Shown here: positions 43,781-52,382 of the stretch, one piece after another
Layout of the letters: the number at the start of each line of letters is the position of its first letter
Position numbering within the stretch: the stretch's first letter is position 1
Assembly: GCF_013522825.1 (NCBI RefSeq)
Contig: NZ_JAAMQZ010000029.1
Location: 1-64,000, forward strand
DNA from: Stutzerimonas stutzeri
GTDB lineage: Bacteria; Pseudomonadota; Gammaproteobacteria; Pseudomonadales; Pseudomonadaceae
Length of the DNA: 64,000 nucleotides
Reading direction: 5' to 3'
Position numbers and translations under genes: made by a program
The notes under the pieces: generated by a model
Database searches by the model: none
Told to the model about the DNA's origin: nothing
The model's input: only the letters and a program-made list of their open reading frames with translations

Positions 43781-45016
43781 TCATTCGAAGGTAGTAGTAG
43801 GTCCGTACAGCCGCTCGATACGCGCCCAGGCGTCGACCACGGCTTGCAATGACTGCAGATAGCGCGTGCGTGCATCGATCAGCGCACGCTGTGCATCGAG
43901 CACGTCGAGGAACGCGAAGCGGCCCAGGCTGAAGCCACGTGTAGCCGCTTCCACGGTTCGCTGTCCTGCCGGCAGAATCCGGTTGCGTATCTCCTCGACG
44001 TCCCCAAGTGCGGTGCGCCAGTCGCGCAGGGCCTGTTGGATCTCCGCACGCACACGCAGCTCGGCCGCATTGCGAAGATCACGCGCCTGTTCCGCCCGCC
44101 GTGCGGCCGCCAGAACATTGCCTTGGTTACGATCAAACAAAGGCAGCGGAACAGAGAGGCCGACGAGGTTGATGCGTTCACGCTCGATTTCGTCGTACTG
44201 GCTACCGATACTGACGCTTATGTTCGGGTAGCGCTGGCTGCGTTCAAGCCCCAGCTCGGCTTCACTCAAGGCCACTTGGCGCAGAGCTCTACGCATATCG
44301 GCACTCTCACGCACGCGCGCCAGGAGTGCAGATTCGCTAGGCACCTCTGGCAGGTGTTCGAAACTGCCCATCAAATCGCCAAAATCCGGTGCGTCGGTCC
44401 CGAGCATGCGCGCTAACATCTGGCGAGCGTTGTCCCATTCTTGTCGTGCTCGCCGCAGGTCCAGTTGTACGGTCGCCAGCTGCATGTCGGCGCGCGTCGC
44501 CTCCACTGGCGAAACTTTTCCGGCATCGACCTGTGCGTCGGCGACCTTAGCAGCCCGTTCGGCCAATGACAGAGAGGCCTCGGCCAGTCGCATGCCTTCT
44601 TGCGCACGCAAGGCCGCGAAGAATGCCTGGATCACATCTGCACGCAACCCCTGACGCCGAACGTCGAGGTCGGCATCCACCATCGATCGATTTGCGTCCG
44701 CCACACCGATTCGAGCGCCGCGCTTGCCACCTAACTCGATTGGCTGTGTGATCGTGATTGAGCGAGTCTGGCGATCGGACTGAGTGTCTTCCACCTCGAA
44801 TCCTAATTCCGGATTTGGAATGGCCGCAGCCTGGCGGCGGAGGCCGCTCGCGATACCGATCTCCGCCCGCGCGGCGGAGAATTCTGGGTTGCGTTCATAC
44901 GCAAGGGACACGGCTCGCTCCAGTGTCAGGCCGTCTTGCGCGCCCACCTCAAGCGACATCAGTGCCAGCCCAAGCAGGCCGCTGGCAAGCAGATACAAGC
45001 GTTTCTTTTGGTACAT
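43781..45016 (-). CDS. czcC: CzcC-type outer-membrane efflux protein
   Basis: 411-residue TolC-family protein, signal peptide to about residue 26 (LEVGAQ). Two repeats of the outer-membrane-efflux domain with long Ala/Arg helices; the motif ITQPIELGGKRGARIGVAD is typical of CzcC/CusC. ATG 45016 was chosen over an upstream TTG. First gene of czcCBA; 41 bases before czcB. Confidence 0.92.
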   Translation of the reverse strand: MYQKKRLYLLASGLLGLALMSLEVGAQDGLTLERAVSLAYERNPEFSAARAEIGIASGLRRQAAAIPNPELGFEVEDTQSDRQTRSITITQPIELGGKRGARIGVADANRSMVDADLDVRRQGLRADVIQAFFAALRAQEGMRLAEASLSLAERAAKVADAQVDAGKVSPVEATRADMQLATVQLDLRRARQEWDNARQMLARMLGTDAPDFGDLMGSFEHLPEVPSESALLARVRESADMRRALRQVALSEAELGLERSQRYPNISVSIGSQYDEIERERINLVGLSVPLPLFDRNQGNVLAAARRAEQARDLRNAAELRVRAEIQQALRDWRTALGDVEEIRNRILPAGQRTVEAATRGFSLGRFAFLDVLDAQRALIDARTRYLQSLQAVVDAWARIERLYGPTTTFE

Positions 45017-45322
45017 ACGCAACACTGCCGGGCAGTGCCCCCTTATTGTCGATCGCGTTTCTCCAGCCGCGCTAAACCGGCCAGATAGCTGATGGCTAAA
45101 CGGCGGTGACTTTATATAAGGGCGGATATCGACCGGGTGACCGCAACATTACAAATTTGTAATCCACGAAATGCTTGCGGTTGCGCCGCTGCAGATTACG
45201 AGATCGTCATTTGCCGCTAATCCTGCGGTCATTTGTAGGGGGAGATCATGGCCAAGCGCTAAAAACAAAAAGGCAAGAGGCGTCGTTCGAACGCTGACAT
45301 GCGGTATATCAGGAGCATCATC
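45017..45322. other. Divergent promoter region czcC / oprD
   Basis: 306 bases between two divergent genes. It contains the perfect operator palindrome at 45148-45163, almost central (about 130 bases from czcC and 160 from oprD). It could serve both promoters. No gene in it. Confidence 0.5.
45148..45163. promoter_or_regulatory. CopR/CzcR-type operator between czcC and oprD
   Basis: Perfect 16-bp palindrome ATTACAAATTTGTAAT, the strongest of the four TTACA/TGTAA boxes in this window. Expected to bind the response regulator encoded at 46967, controlling czcCBA and possibly the divergent porin. Confidence 0.75.
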
Positions 45323-46645
45323 ATGAGCAAAAAGGCCGCCCTTTCACTGACAGCCCTTTCACTGGCACTGGGCAGCGCCCCGGTTTTTGCCCAATCGGAA
45401 ACAGCAGCGGAGGGCTTCATCGAAGGCAGCACGCTATCGCTGATCAATCGCAACTTCTATTTCAATCGAGATTTCCGCGACGGTGAGAGCGCAACCGGCA
45501 ATGGCTACTCTGAGGAATGGGCTCACGGGCTGATGGCCTTCTTCGAGTCCGGATATACCCAAGGCTCGGTGGGGATCGGCGTCGACGCCTTCGCCATGCT
45601 CGGCCTCAAGCTCGATTCTGGATCAGGACGTTCCGGTGCTGGCGGAACCGTCGATCTTCTCCCCTACAATAGCGCCGGCGATGCCGAGGATGACTTTTCT
45701 CGAGTGGGGGGGGCCGTGAAAGCACGGTTCTTGGACACCGAGATCAAGGCAGGCGATGTATTTCCCGCTACTCCCGTCGTGCACTTTGGTGACGCACGGC
45801 TGCTGCCGGAGTCTTTCAAGGGTGTCACCGTTGTGAACAACTCGCTGGACGACCTCACCCTCCAGGGCGGCCGCCTGCACGCGATGAGCCAGCCCAATAC
45901 CAGCAACACGAACGATGACTTCGTCACGTTTTATGGCGGCGGCGTCGACGCCCCTTGGCTCGGCTACGCGGGCGGTGACTATAGCGTGAACGAAAATCTC
46001 AGTTTCAGCTTGTATACCAGCCGCCTCAAGGAAGCCTGGAACCAACATTACTTCGGTCTATCGGCCACCTATCCGCTTTCCGATGCCGTCGTGCTGCTGG
46101 GCAGCTTCAACTACTACAAGGCAACCGACGAAGGTCGGAAACTGCTGGGCGAGTTTAATAACAGCATCTGGAGTTCCAGCCTGGGTGTCGCCTTCGGCGC
46201 GCACACCGTCACGGCGTCGTATCAGCGAAACAACGGTAACAACGACTTTGACTACTTGCGCCAGGCTGACTCGATCTACCTGAACAACTCCATCCAGTAC
46301 AGTGATTTCAACTCACCTAAAGAGCAGTCCTGGATGCTGCGTTATGACCTAAACATGGCGGGTTACGGCATACCTGGGCTTACGTTCATGACTCGCTACG
46401 CCCGCGGCTGGGGCGCCGATTACAGCAACGCAAATGAGGTATACATGCGCCAAGACGATAACGGCGCGCCTCTGACCGGACAGAAGCGCTGGGAACGCGA
46501 CGTCGAAGCACGCTACGTTGTACAGACAGGCTCGTTCAAGGACCTCTCTCTGCGGGTGCGCCAGGCTACAACACGGGCGACTGCTTTCGAGTCCGACCTC
46601 AATGAGGTTCGATTCATCGCCGAGTACCCGCTCTCGATCCTGTGA
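45323..46645 (+). CDS. OprD-family outer-membrane porin
   Basis: 440-residue porin. Signal peptide about 1-24 (SLALGSAPVFAQ), then OprD-family start EGFIEGSTLSLINRNFYFNRDFR and strands such as FMTRYARGWGADYSN. C-terminal strand ends in a hydrophobic residue as outer-membrane beta-barrels do. OprD-family channels take up basic amino acids and small organic acids; P. aeruginosa OprD is repressed by CzcR. Here the gene is divergent to czcCBA, which may link metal efflux to reduced uptake. AGGAG 7 bases upstream fixes ATG 45323. A strong terminator follows (46705). Confidence 0.92.
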   Translation: MSKKAALSLTALSLALGSAPVFAQSETAAEGFIEGSTLSLINRNFYFNRDFRDGESATGNGYSEEWAHGLMAFFESGYTQGSVGIGVDAFAMLGLKLDSGSGRSGAGGTVDLLPYNSAGDAEDDFSRVGGAVKARFLDTEIKAGDVFPATPVVHFGDARLLPESFKGVTVVNNSLDDLTLQGGRLHAMSQPNTSNTNDDFVTFYGGGVDAPWLGYAGGDYSVNENLSFSLYTSRLKEAWNQHYFGLSATYPLSDAVVLLGSFNYYKATDEGRKLLGEFNNSIWSSSLGVAFGAHTVTASYQRNNGNNDFDYLRQADSIYLNNSIQYSDFNSPKEQSWMLRYDLNMAGYGIPGLTFMTRYARGWGADYSNANEVYMRQDDNGAPLTGQKRWERDVEARYVVQTGSFKDLSLRVRQATTRATAFESDLNEVRFIAEYPLSIL

Positions 46646-46704
46646 AGCACTACGAGCAACACCACATCTTCTTTTTGTGCTCCCTTGGTTTGAAGATGTG
46701 TTTC

Positions 46705-46729
46705 AGGCGCCCGTAGGGCGCCTTTTTTT
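46705..46729 (+). terminator. Rho-independent terminator of oprD
   Basis: AGGCGCCC-GTA-GGGCGCCT stem followed by seven T. Confidence 0.9.
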
Positions 46730-46776
46730 GCTTAAGTGCACCTCCTTGGGCTGCGGGTCAACCAAATGACCGGTAG

Positions 46777-46792
46777 ATTACAAATTTGCAAG
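46777..46792. promoter_or_regulatory. Imperfect CopR-type operator upstream of copR
   Basis: ATTACAAATTTGCAAG differs from the perfect 45148 palindrome at two bases on one arm. Its place, 175 bases before copR, suggests autoregulation by CopR. Confidence 0.55.
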
Positions 46793-46891
46793 ACAGCCCC
46801 GCAGGACTTTTACCGCGTTAAAGTGCTTCCCGCTTCCCTGTGCAGATCATTTCGCCTCTGCCTTTCACGCTAGAGCCAAACCTCTTTCGTC

Positions 46892-46922
46892 TTGACCTTA
46901 TAGTTACTACATGGATTATTTT
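46892..46922 (+). promoter_or_regulatory. MerR/CadR-type promoter upstream of copRS
   Basis: TTGACC (46892-46897), 19-base spacer, TATTTT. The spacer begins TTATAGTTACTACATGG, nearly the same as the spacer of the CDF promoter at 60628. The gene downstream is the response regulator, not a MerR target in the usual sense, so this suggests a MerR-type activator driving copRS. Confidence 0.65.
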
Positions 46923-46966
46923 TGGTTCCGCTTACCACGCACCCCCTTGCCGAGTTACCTGAAAAC

Positions 46967-47641
46967 ATGCGCATTCTGGTTGTAGAAGACGAGATCAAAG
47001 CTGCGGAATATCTGCAGCAGGGTCTTATCGAATGTGGGTACATCGTCGATTGCGTAAGTGATGGGCTCGATGGATTTCACCTGGCACTGCAGAACGACTA
47101 TGACATCGTGCTACTGGATGTGAATCTGCCAACCATGGATGGGTGGGAGGTGCTCGAACTCATCAGGCGGCGTAAGCAGACACGCGTCATCATGCTGACC
47201 GCCAATGGTCGCTTAGAGCAAAAAGTCCGCGGTTTGGAGCTGGGTGCTGATGACTATCTGGTCAAGCCGTTTCAGTTCCCTGAGCTGCTCGCTCGTATCC
47301 GGTCACTGTTGCGGCGAGGCGAGGCAGTCGCACTTCCAAGCAACCTGCGTGTAGCCGACCTCGAACTGGACCCAAGCCGGCATCGGGCCTACCGGAATGG
47401 TCAGCGTATTGATCTCACCAGCAAAGAATTTGCGTTACTGCATCTGCTCATGCGCCGGACTGGCGAAGTCCTCACGCGTACCGAAATAACTGCCCTGGTG
47501 TGGGACATCAACTTCGACTGCGACACCAATGTGGTGGATGTTGCGATTCGTCGCCTGCGGATGAAAGTGGACGAACCCTTCGGCGATCGCCTGATACACA
47601 CCATCCGGGGTGTGGGCTACGTGCTGGAGGCGCGGCCTTGA
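46967..47641 (+). CDS. copR: OmpR-family metal-responsive response regulator (CopR/CusR/CzcR type)
   Basis: 224-residue regulator. Receiver domain with phosphorylation Asp51 (VLLDVNLPTMDG), Thr (IMLTANG) and Lys near 101 (LVKPFQ); C-terminal winged helix (about 130-222) with SKEFALLHLLMRRTGEVLTR. It is a heavy-metal-type regulator; whether Cu (CopR) or Zn (CzcR) cannot be decided by eye. ATG 46967 was chosen because the in-frame extension to 46922 has no ribosome site. The stop overlaps copS. Confidence 0.9.
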   Translation: MRILVVEDEIKAAEYLQQGLIECGYIVDCVSDGLDGFHLALQNDYDIVLLDVNLPTMDGWEVLELIRRRKQTRVIMLTANGRLEQKVRGLELGADDYLVKPFQFPELLARIRSLLRRGEAVALPSNLRVADLELDPSRHRAYRNGQRIDLTSKEFALLHLLMRRTGEVLTRTEITALVWDINFDCDTNVVDVAIRRLRMKVDEPFGDRLIHTIRGVGYVLEARP

Positions 47642-49011
47642 AGCCACTCAGCCTCGCATCGCGTCTCGCGCTTCAAATCACACTTACCGGCGCCGCTTTG
47701 GTCGCGCTGCTGATTGCACTGAGCTACTGGGTACTGGTGCGCCAACTGGAACTGCGCGCCCAGGAGGAAGTGACGGCCAAGCTCTCGCAGATCGATCATG
47801 GACTCCTCGAAGACACCAAACCCCGTATGGGCCGTTCCTGGCAACACGTACTGAGCGATACGGTACTCGGCCATGACAACCTTTCGATTACAGTCATCGG
47901 CGATACAGCGAAATCACACATTTTCAGTATCGGCCGCTTCGCCAAAGAGCTGCAGCAGCTGGATCTTGTGAGCAGGGACGGCGACTATCTTGGCTGGACA
48001 ACGAAAGATGGGGTGCAGATGCTAAGCGGGCGCAAGCAAATCCAAGTCCCGGGACTGGCTCCAATGACGCTTTTACTTTCGCAAGACCGCAGTGCCGATC
48101 AACGGCTGGTGGCTGCTTTCCTGCGCTCGGCCTTAGTGACCGTGCCGATGCTACTGATATTAATCGGATTGGCTGGGTGGCTAATCGCTCAAAATGGTTT
48201 GCGACCGCTGCGCAAGTTCCGGGCGTTGGCGACTAAGGTATCGACACAGGACCTATCACCCCGAATCTGTAGCGATCGGCTCCCACAAGAGCTCCAGACA
48301 TTGGCGCACAGCCTCAACGTAATGCTTCATCGACTCGATGACGGCGTTCAGCAACTGACACAGTTCTCGGACGATGTGGCCCATGAGTTGAAAACTCCGT
48401 TGAACAACCTAATAGGCAAGGCGCAGGTGACTTTGGTACGAGAGCGAAGCAAAGAGCAGTATCGCGAAGTGCTCGAATCGTCGGTCGAAGAGCTCGAACG
48501 CATGGATCGAATCGTGTCAGACATGCTGTTTCTCGCCCAGGCCAGCCACTCCAGCCCGGCACTGAAGCTCGAACAATTATCCTTAGGAAGTGAGGCGAGG
48601 CGCGTATGTGAATACTTCGAAGTCCTCGCCGAAGAAGCGGGAGTCGCAACGACAGTAACGGGCGATGCCGTGGTTTTAGGAAATCGGCTTATGGTCCAAC
48701 GGGCCATTTCCAACCTGTTATCCAACGCGTTGCGGCATTCGAATAATGGCAGCACGGTCGAATTTAAGATCCTTGAGGAGAACGTAGACATCGTCTCGCT
48801 GGCTGTCACCAATCATGGCGCGACTATCGAATCGGATCATCTCCCACACCTGTTCGACCGCTTTTACCGCGTGAACGGCATACAACCTCGTGGAGCAGGC
48901 TTGGGGCTAGCGATTGTCCGTTCAGTGATGAACCTCCACAAAGGCCACGTGGCCGTCGCCAGCAAAGACGGTCGGACCACGTTCGAACTCACCTTTCCTC
49001 GGCATGCCTGA
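47638..49011 (+). CDS. copS: Heavy-metal sensor histidine kinase (CopS/CusS type)
   Basis: 457-residue membrane sensor: helix at about 12-32, a short periplasmic domain (about 33-165), a second helix (about 167-187), HAMP, then H-box DDVAHELKTPLNNL (His about 249), N-box NRLMVQRAISNLLSNALRH and G-box GAGLGLAIVRSVM. It probably starts at TTG 47638, which gives the typical 4-base overlap with copR (TTGA), with GGAG about 10 bases before it. It senses periplasmic Cu/Ag/Zn and phosphorylates CopR. Confidence 0.9.
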   Translation: MKPLSLASRLALQITLTGAALVALLIALSYWVLVRQLELRAQEEVTAKLSQIDHGLLEDTKPRMGRSWQHVLSDTVLGHDNLSITVIGDTAKSHIFSIGRFAKELQQLDLVSRDGDYLGWTTKDGVQMLSGRKQIQVPGLAPMTLLLSQDRSADQRLVAAFLRSALVTVPMLLILIGLAGWLIAQNGLRPLRKFRALATKVSTQDLSPRICSDRLPQELQTLAHSLNVMLHRLDDGVQQLTQFSDDVAHELKTPLNNLIGKAQVTLVRERSKEQYREVLESSVEELERMDRIVSDMLFLAQASHSSPALKLEQLSLGSEARRVCEYFEVLAEEAGVATTVTGDAVVLGNRLMVQRAISNLLSNALRHSNNGSTVEFKILEENVDIVSLAVTNHGATIESDHLPHLFDRFYRVNGIQPRGAGLGLAIVRSVMNLHKGHVAVASKDGRTTFELTFPRHA

Positions 49012-49530
49012 TTCAAAGTGATACGGCATGGAGACAAACGTCACTGCGAAAGGTACTGTCAAACTACGCGACGAGCGACTATCTAAAGTGGATCTCGGCT
49101 TGGTATCCACTCCCACGAGCCCAACGCCATACATGTAATGCATGCGTCTGGCGAGAATTCACAGCCTCAACTTCCGCCTATCGTGCAAGTTGCCGACGGG
49201 GGAGTTGCGCTGACCGACATGTCGTCGATGCACAGACTATGAACGGCATCCCGACTGGGTCGCAAAAGGTGAACATGGCCATGGACCAGAAGTTGGCGGG
49301 CCAGACCGTTAATGCCACCAGCATGGTCAAGTATGATTATAAGCGCGACCGTCACCTGCTCACGGTCAGGCCTAATCGAAGCGTAGGGTGGTCTACAATA
49401 ATGATGAGTTTTCAAATAGGGTCGGATCAGCAAAAAGCGAGGGTTAATTACGCCTTTGTAATGCAAAGATCATCTTCTGGTAAGGGTCAAACCTATAATA
49501 TAAATTATCAACTAACCAAGAGGTGTAATA
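49012..49530. other. Region before the 49531 gene, with imperfect repeat
   Basis: 519 bases. It contains a 70-base sequence (49120-49189) repeated imperfectly at 49863-49946 after the next gene. A rightward frame (49239-49547) is open but gives no recognisable protein and overlaps the 49531 start. The AT-rich end (about 49490-49525) is the likely promoter of the 49531 gene. Confidence 0.4.
49120..49189 (+). repeat. Imperfect direct repeat, copy 1
   Basis: CCCAACGCCAT...TGCATGCGT...GGCGAGAAT...AGCCTCAACTTCC...ATCG.TGCAA; shares these blocks in order with 49863-49946. Confidence 0.6.
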
Positions 49531-49848
49531 ATGAGCCGCCCTGCTAAAGTAATTCTACCGTTCTTTTTCGCTTTTGCTTCTTCGCTCGCAGTGGCAGAAG
49601 GCGGGGGGGAACTAACAATGCAGCGCGTTGACAGTGCGTCAGTAACAAAGCCCACTCTAAAAATGCTTTTAAAAGAAGGTAAAGTGCTGAGTATAGCACC
49701 CGCAGGAATGACCGGTACGACCGGAATGATTCAGAACTATGGAGCTAACGGAAAAGTTCAAACGTACGAGATGAAGATTAAGTCTCCTGATGGGAATATC
49801 CATACGGTCGAGTTTTTGAGCGCCCCGGTTGGTGTAAACAACGGCTAA
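49531..49848 (+). CDS. Small secreted protein of the metal island (paralogue of the 895 gene)
   Basis: 105-residue protein; signal peptide about 1-22 (ending SLAVA), mature start EGGGELTMQRVDSAS resembles the N-terminus of PtrA-type copper-induced proteins (AEGG followed by an Arg-containing helix), and C-terminus LLKEGKVLSI, TYEMKIKSPDGNIHTVEF, PVGVNNG matches the protein at 895-1188. AGAGGT upstream of ATG supports the start. Lower GC than the flanking copS gene. It has no obvious CopR box in the 200 bases upstream. Function unknown. Confidence 0.65.
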   Translation: MSRPAKVILPFFFAFASSLAVAEGGGELTMQRVDSASVTKPTLKMLLKEGKVLSIAPAGMTGTTGMIQNYGANGKVQTYEMKIKSPDGNIHTVEFLSAPVGVNNG

Positions 49849-49862
49849 CGGGCCAGTAAGTT

Positions 49863-49946
49863 CCCAACACCATTCATTTAGTGCATGCGTTCTCGCTAAT
49901 GCCGGCGAGAATGCCGCAAGCCTCAACTTCCCGCCCATCGTTGCAA
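49863..49946 (+). repeat. Imperfect direct repeat, copy 2
   Basis: Second copy of the 49120 sequence, with an added hairpin (TTCTCGC and GCGAGAA, 49890-49911). It lies right after the 49531 gene. Confidence 0.6.
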
Positions 49947-50104
49947 TTAGCCCGCAGTGAAACGAGTGTCGTTCGAGTGACTGCCGGGCGGTTATCTGCG
50001 ACCTGACTTGAGAAATGTGTTCATCGAGCAAGGCATTAAGGAAACCCTGAAGAAGACTTCCTGAATCTGGTGAAATACGCCGATCCCGTTGCCCGAGTTT
50101 CCCG

Positions 50105-51086
50105 ATGAAGCAGATGACCTTCGCCGACGCCGAGTACGCCGGCAAGCGCAAGCAGACCCGCAAGGAATTGTTCCTGATCGAGATGGACCAGGTGGTGCCG
50201 TGGAAGGGCTTGATTGCCTTGATCGAGCCGCACTACCCGAAGGGCGAAGGTGGTCGTCCGGCCTACCCGCTGCTGGCGATGCTGCGTGTGCACCTGATGC
50301 AGAACTGGTTCGGCTACAGCGATCCAGCGATGGAGGAAGCGTTGTACGAGACCACCATCCTGCGCCAGTTCGCCGGCCTGAGCCTGGAGCGCATTCCCGA
50401 CGAAACCACCACCCTCAACTTCCGCCGCCTGCTGGAGAAACACGAGTTGGCGGCTGGGATTCTGGCGGTGATCAATGGCTACCTGGGTGACCGGGGTCTG
50501 TCGCTGCGCCAGGGCACCATCGTCGATGCCACGCTGATCCACGCACCCAGTTCGACCAAGAACAAGGACGGTAAGCGTGACCCGGAGATGCATCAAACGA
50601 AGAAGGGCAACCAGTATTACTTCGGCGCTAAAGCGCACATCGGTGCCGACGAAGAATCGGGCTTGGTGCACAGCGTGGTGGTGACCGCCGCCAATGTCGC
50701 GGACATCACCCAGGTCGACAAACTGCTGCACGGCGAGGAAAACGTAGTGTGTGCCGACGCTGGTTATACCGGAGTCGAAAAACGCCCTGAACATGAAGGC
50801 CGCCGAGTCATCTGGCAGGTCGCGGCCCGACGCAGCACCTAGTAAGAAGCATGGCAAGCGCAGTGCCTTGTACAAAGCGATCCGCAAGATTGAGAAAGCC
50901 AAGGCTCAGGTGCGGGCGAAGGTTGAGCATCCATTCCGCGTGATCAAGCGGCAGTTCGGCTACACCAAGGTGCGCTTCCGCGGATTGGCCAAGAATACTG
51001 CGCAGATGGTGACGCTGTTTGCCCTGTCGAATCTGTGGATGGCCCGCCGACATTTGCTGGCCAGCGCAGGAGAGGTACGCCTGTAA
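50105..51086 (+). pseudogene. IS5-family transposase with frameshift
   Basis: An IS5-group transposase read in two frames. Frame one (50105-50842) carries FADAEYAGKRKQTRKELFL, the DDE segments GTIVDATLIHAPSSTKNKDG and VVCADAGYTGVEKRPEH. An extra G at about 50842 (ACCTAGTAAG instead of the expected ACCTATAAG) causes a stop, and the last part (KKHGKRSALYKAIRKIEKAKAQVRAKVEHPFRVIKRQFG to GEVRL) is in the next frame. The final catalytic Glu lies in this second part. It is probably inactive unless frameshifted. No terminal repeats could be assigned. Confidence 0.85.
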
Positions 51087-51297
51087 TGCGGAAAATGACT
51101 GCTGCGAAGCGCTCGCGGTAGCGAAAAAGATAGAAAAGTGCGACTGACTTGAGTGTTTTGGATCGAGTGGCCACTTTCAAAATCGGTAGGCGCTGAATTC
51201 AGCCAGAAATGCATGGCTACTTCAGACCATCCTTAACGGCCGTACAAGGCTGGCGAGGGTCATCCTGGTAGCTTTGGAGTGCGTGAATCTCTGGGAG
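51087..51297. other. Short gap after IS5 copy
   Basis: 211 bases, no gene. It includes CTGACTTGAG (51144-51153), also present before the IS5 gene (50003-50012). Confidence 0.3.
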
Positions 51298-51474
51298 TTA
51301 CAGATTCAGGATGCGGCAGCGCCGGATGAAGGCTAGCCGCTCGCCATGCTTCTCGGTGTAGACACGATAGCCGTTCGCCTGGCGATCAGGCGGTGGCAGC
51401 AAGCCCTGCTGCTCATAGAAGCGGATCGTCTGTGTATCAATCTCTATTAGCCTTGCTAACTGACCAATGCGCAT
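51298..51474 (-). pseudogene. Truncated CadR-type MerR regulator
   Basis: Only the first 56-58 residues of a MerR/CadR protein: MRIGQLARLIEIDTQTIRFYE, NGYRVYTEKHGERLAFIRRC. It breaks where the second half of the helix-turn-helix should go on and has no metal-binding cysteine region. Closest by eye to the intact CadR at 60183. Its operator (51503-51533) is still in place. Non-functional for metal sensing. Confidence 0.85.
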
Positions 51475-51502
51475 CGTGTGAATCCTCATCGGCTCTGCGT
51501 TA

Positions 51503-51533
51503 TTGACCTTATAGTGTCTATAAGGCTTTTAAT
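51503..51533 (+). promoter_or_regulatory. MerR/CadR-type promoter next to truncated merR
   Basis: TTGACC (51503-51508), 19-base spacer containing the dyad CTTATAG-TGT-CTATAAG, then TTTAAT. An intact promoter pointing right, but the downstream gene is only a reversed MFS fragment, so the original target has been lost. Confidence 0.75.
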
Positions 51534-51549
51534 GATCCCATCTTCGATT

Positions 51550-51830
51550 TCAAGCCAACACCAAATCGGCCAGAATCAACAGCAGCAGACCGACACTCAG
51601 CAATGCGGTGCGACTGACGCGATCGGACCATTTTCCTACTGGATAGACAGACAGCATGTAGAACCCCGCCATTACGACCATAACCAAGGGCACCCAGGTG
51701 GCGGAGAATCCTAATTGTTGCGCGCGCAATACAAGAAATGCCTCGCTGAAACGTGCCAGCGTGAGTATTGCGCCTATCCCCGCGACCCACCAATGCGCTG
51801 TTGAAAACTGTCTCAGGGAGCTGAGGCGGA
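51550..51830 (-). pseudogene. MFS transporter fragment
   Basis: About 87 residues of a major facilitator protein, covering two or three helices (HWWVAGIGAILTLARFSEA, WVPLVMVVMAGFYMLSVYP and the loop GKWSDRVSR, typical of the helix 8-9 or 2-3 loop). It lacks both ends. It reads opposite to the CadR-type promoter beside it. Confidence 0.75.
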
Positions 51831-51843
51831 TAGGCGAGCGAAA

Positions 51844-52073
51844 ATGATGGGTGCCTGGCTTGTGCCACTGGTTTCGGCCCTCTCGGTGCTGTTCATCGGC
51901 GAGGTAATAGCGAGGCATCTAGTGGTGTTGTGCTGGTTCCAGCGCGCCTTCATGTTTTCGCTGGGGGTGTAGTGGTCAACTAATCCTGCCATCGCCTGTA
52001 GCCGCTCGGTTTTAGAGCGTGGCATCATGCCCTACCGCTAACACGCTAACCGCTATCGGTGCGGCGCTGGCAC
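51844..52073 (+). pseudogene. DsbB/BdbC fragment, third decayed copy
   Basis: Homologous to dsbB copies 1 and 2: AWLVPLVSALSVLFIGEV then VVLCWFQRAFMFSLGV followed by a TAG stop. The first catalytic Cys of CVLC is replaced by Val. Downstream bases still match dsbB copy 2 (CGCTCGG, ATGCCCTACCGCTAAC, CTATCGGTGCGGCGCTGG) with small indels up to about 52073. It shows that a third dsb cassette once lay here, next to a CadR-type regulator. Confidence 0.85.
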
Positions 52074-52382
52074 GTCGCGCCTTTGGTTTTCATGGCAGCT
52101 TCGTCCTGTTCATTTGGTATCAGCGAGCTTGGAGGGCGGTATTGCAAGGCTGTTTCTCATAATCATTGTCTTGCTGCTGAATACGAAGCAGCAGCTCCCA
52201 GCTTACGGCGCACCGAGTCGAGTCCAGAAGCATTCAGTTTGCCACCCTGGTCAGCCCGCGGAATGGAGTGATGGAATTGAATTGAGCGGAGCAAGAAAGC
52301 ATGAGCCACAGGGTTGATCTTGATTTCGGAGGCGAGAGCATTGGGTGATAAGTGCGCGCTACCCTTCGACCTATCCACGGGA
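52074..52382. other. Region upstream of lnt
   Basis: About 310 bases; no gene supported. Probably the rest of the decayed cassette plus the lnt promoter. No clear MerR-type operator here. Confidence 0.35.

Noticed and set aside
49239..49547. 102-residue frame before the 49531 gene
   Set aside because: Overlaps the 49531 start, has no family resemblance and no good ribosome site.
49863..49946. Repeat after the 49531 gene as an integron attC site
   Set aside because: Lacks paired RYYYAAC / GTTRRRY core sites at its two ends.
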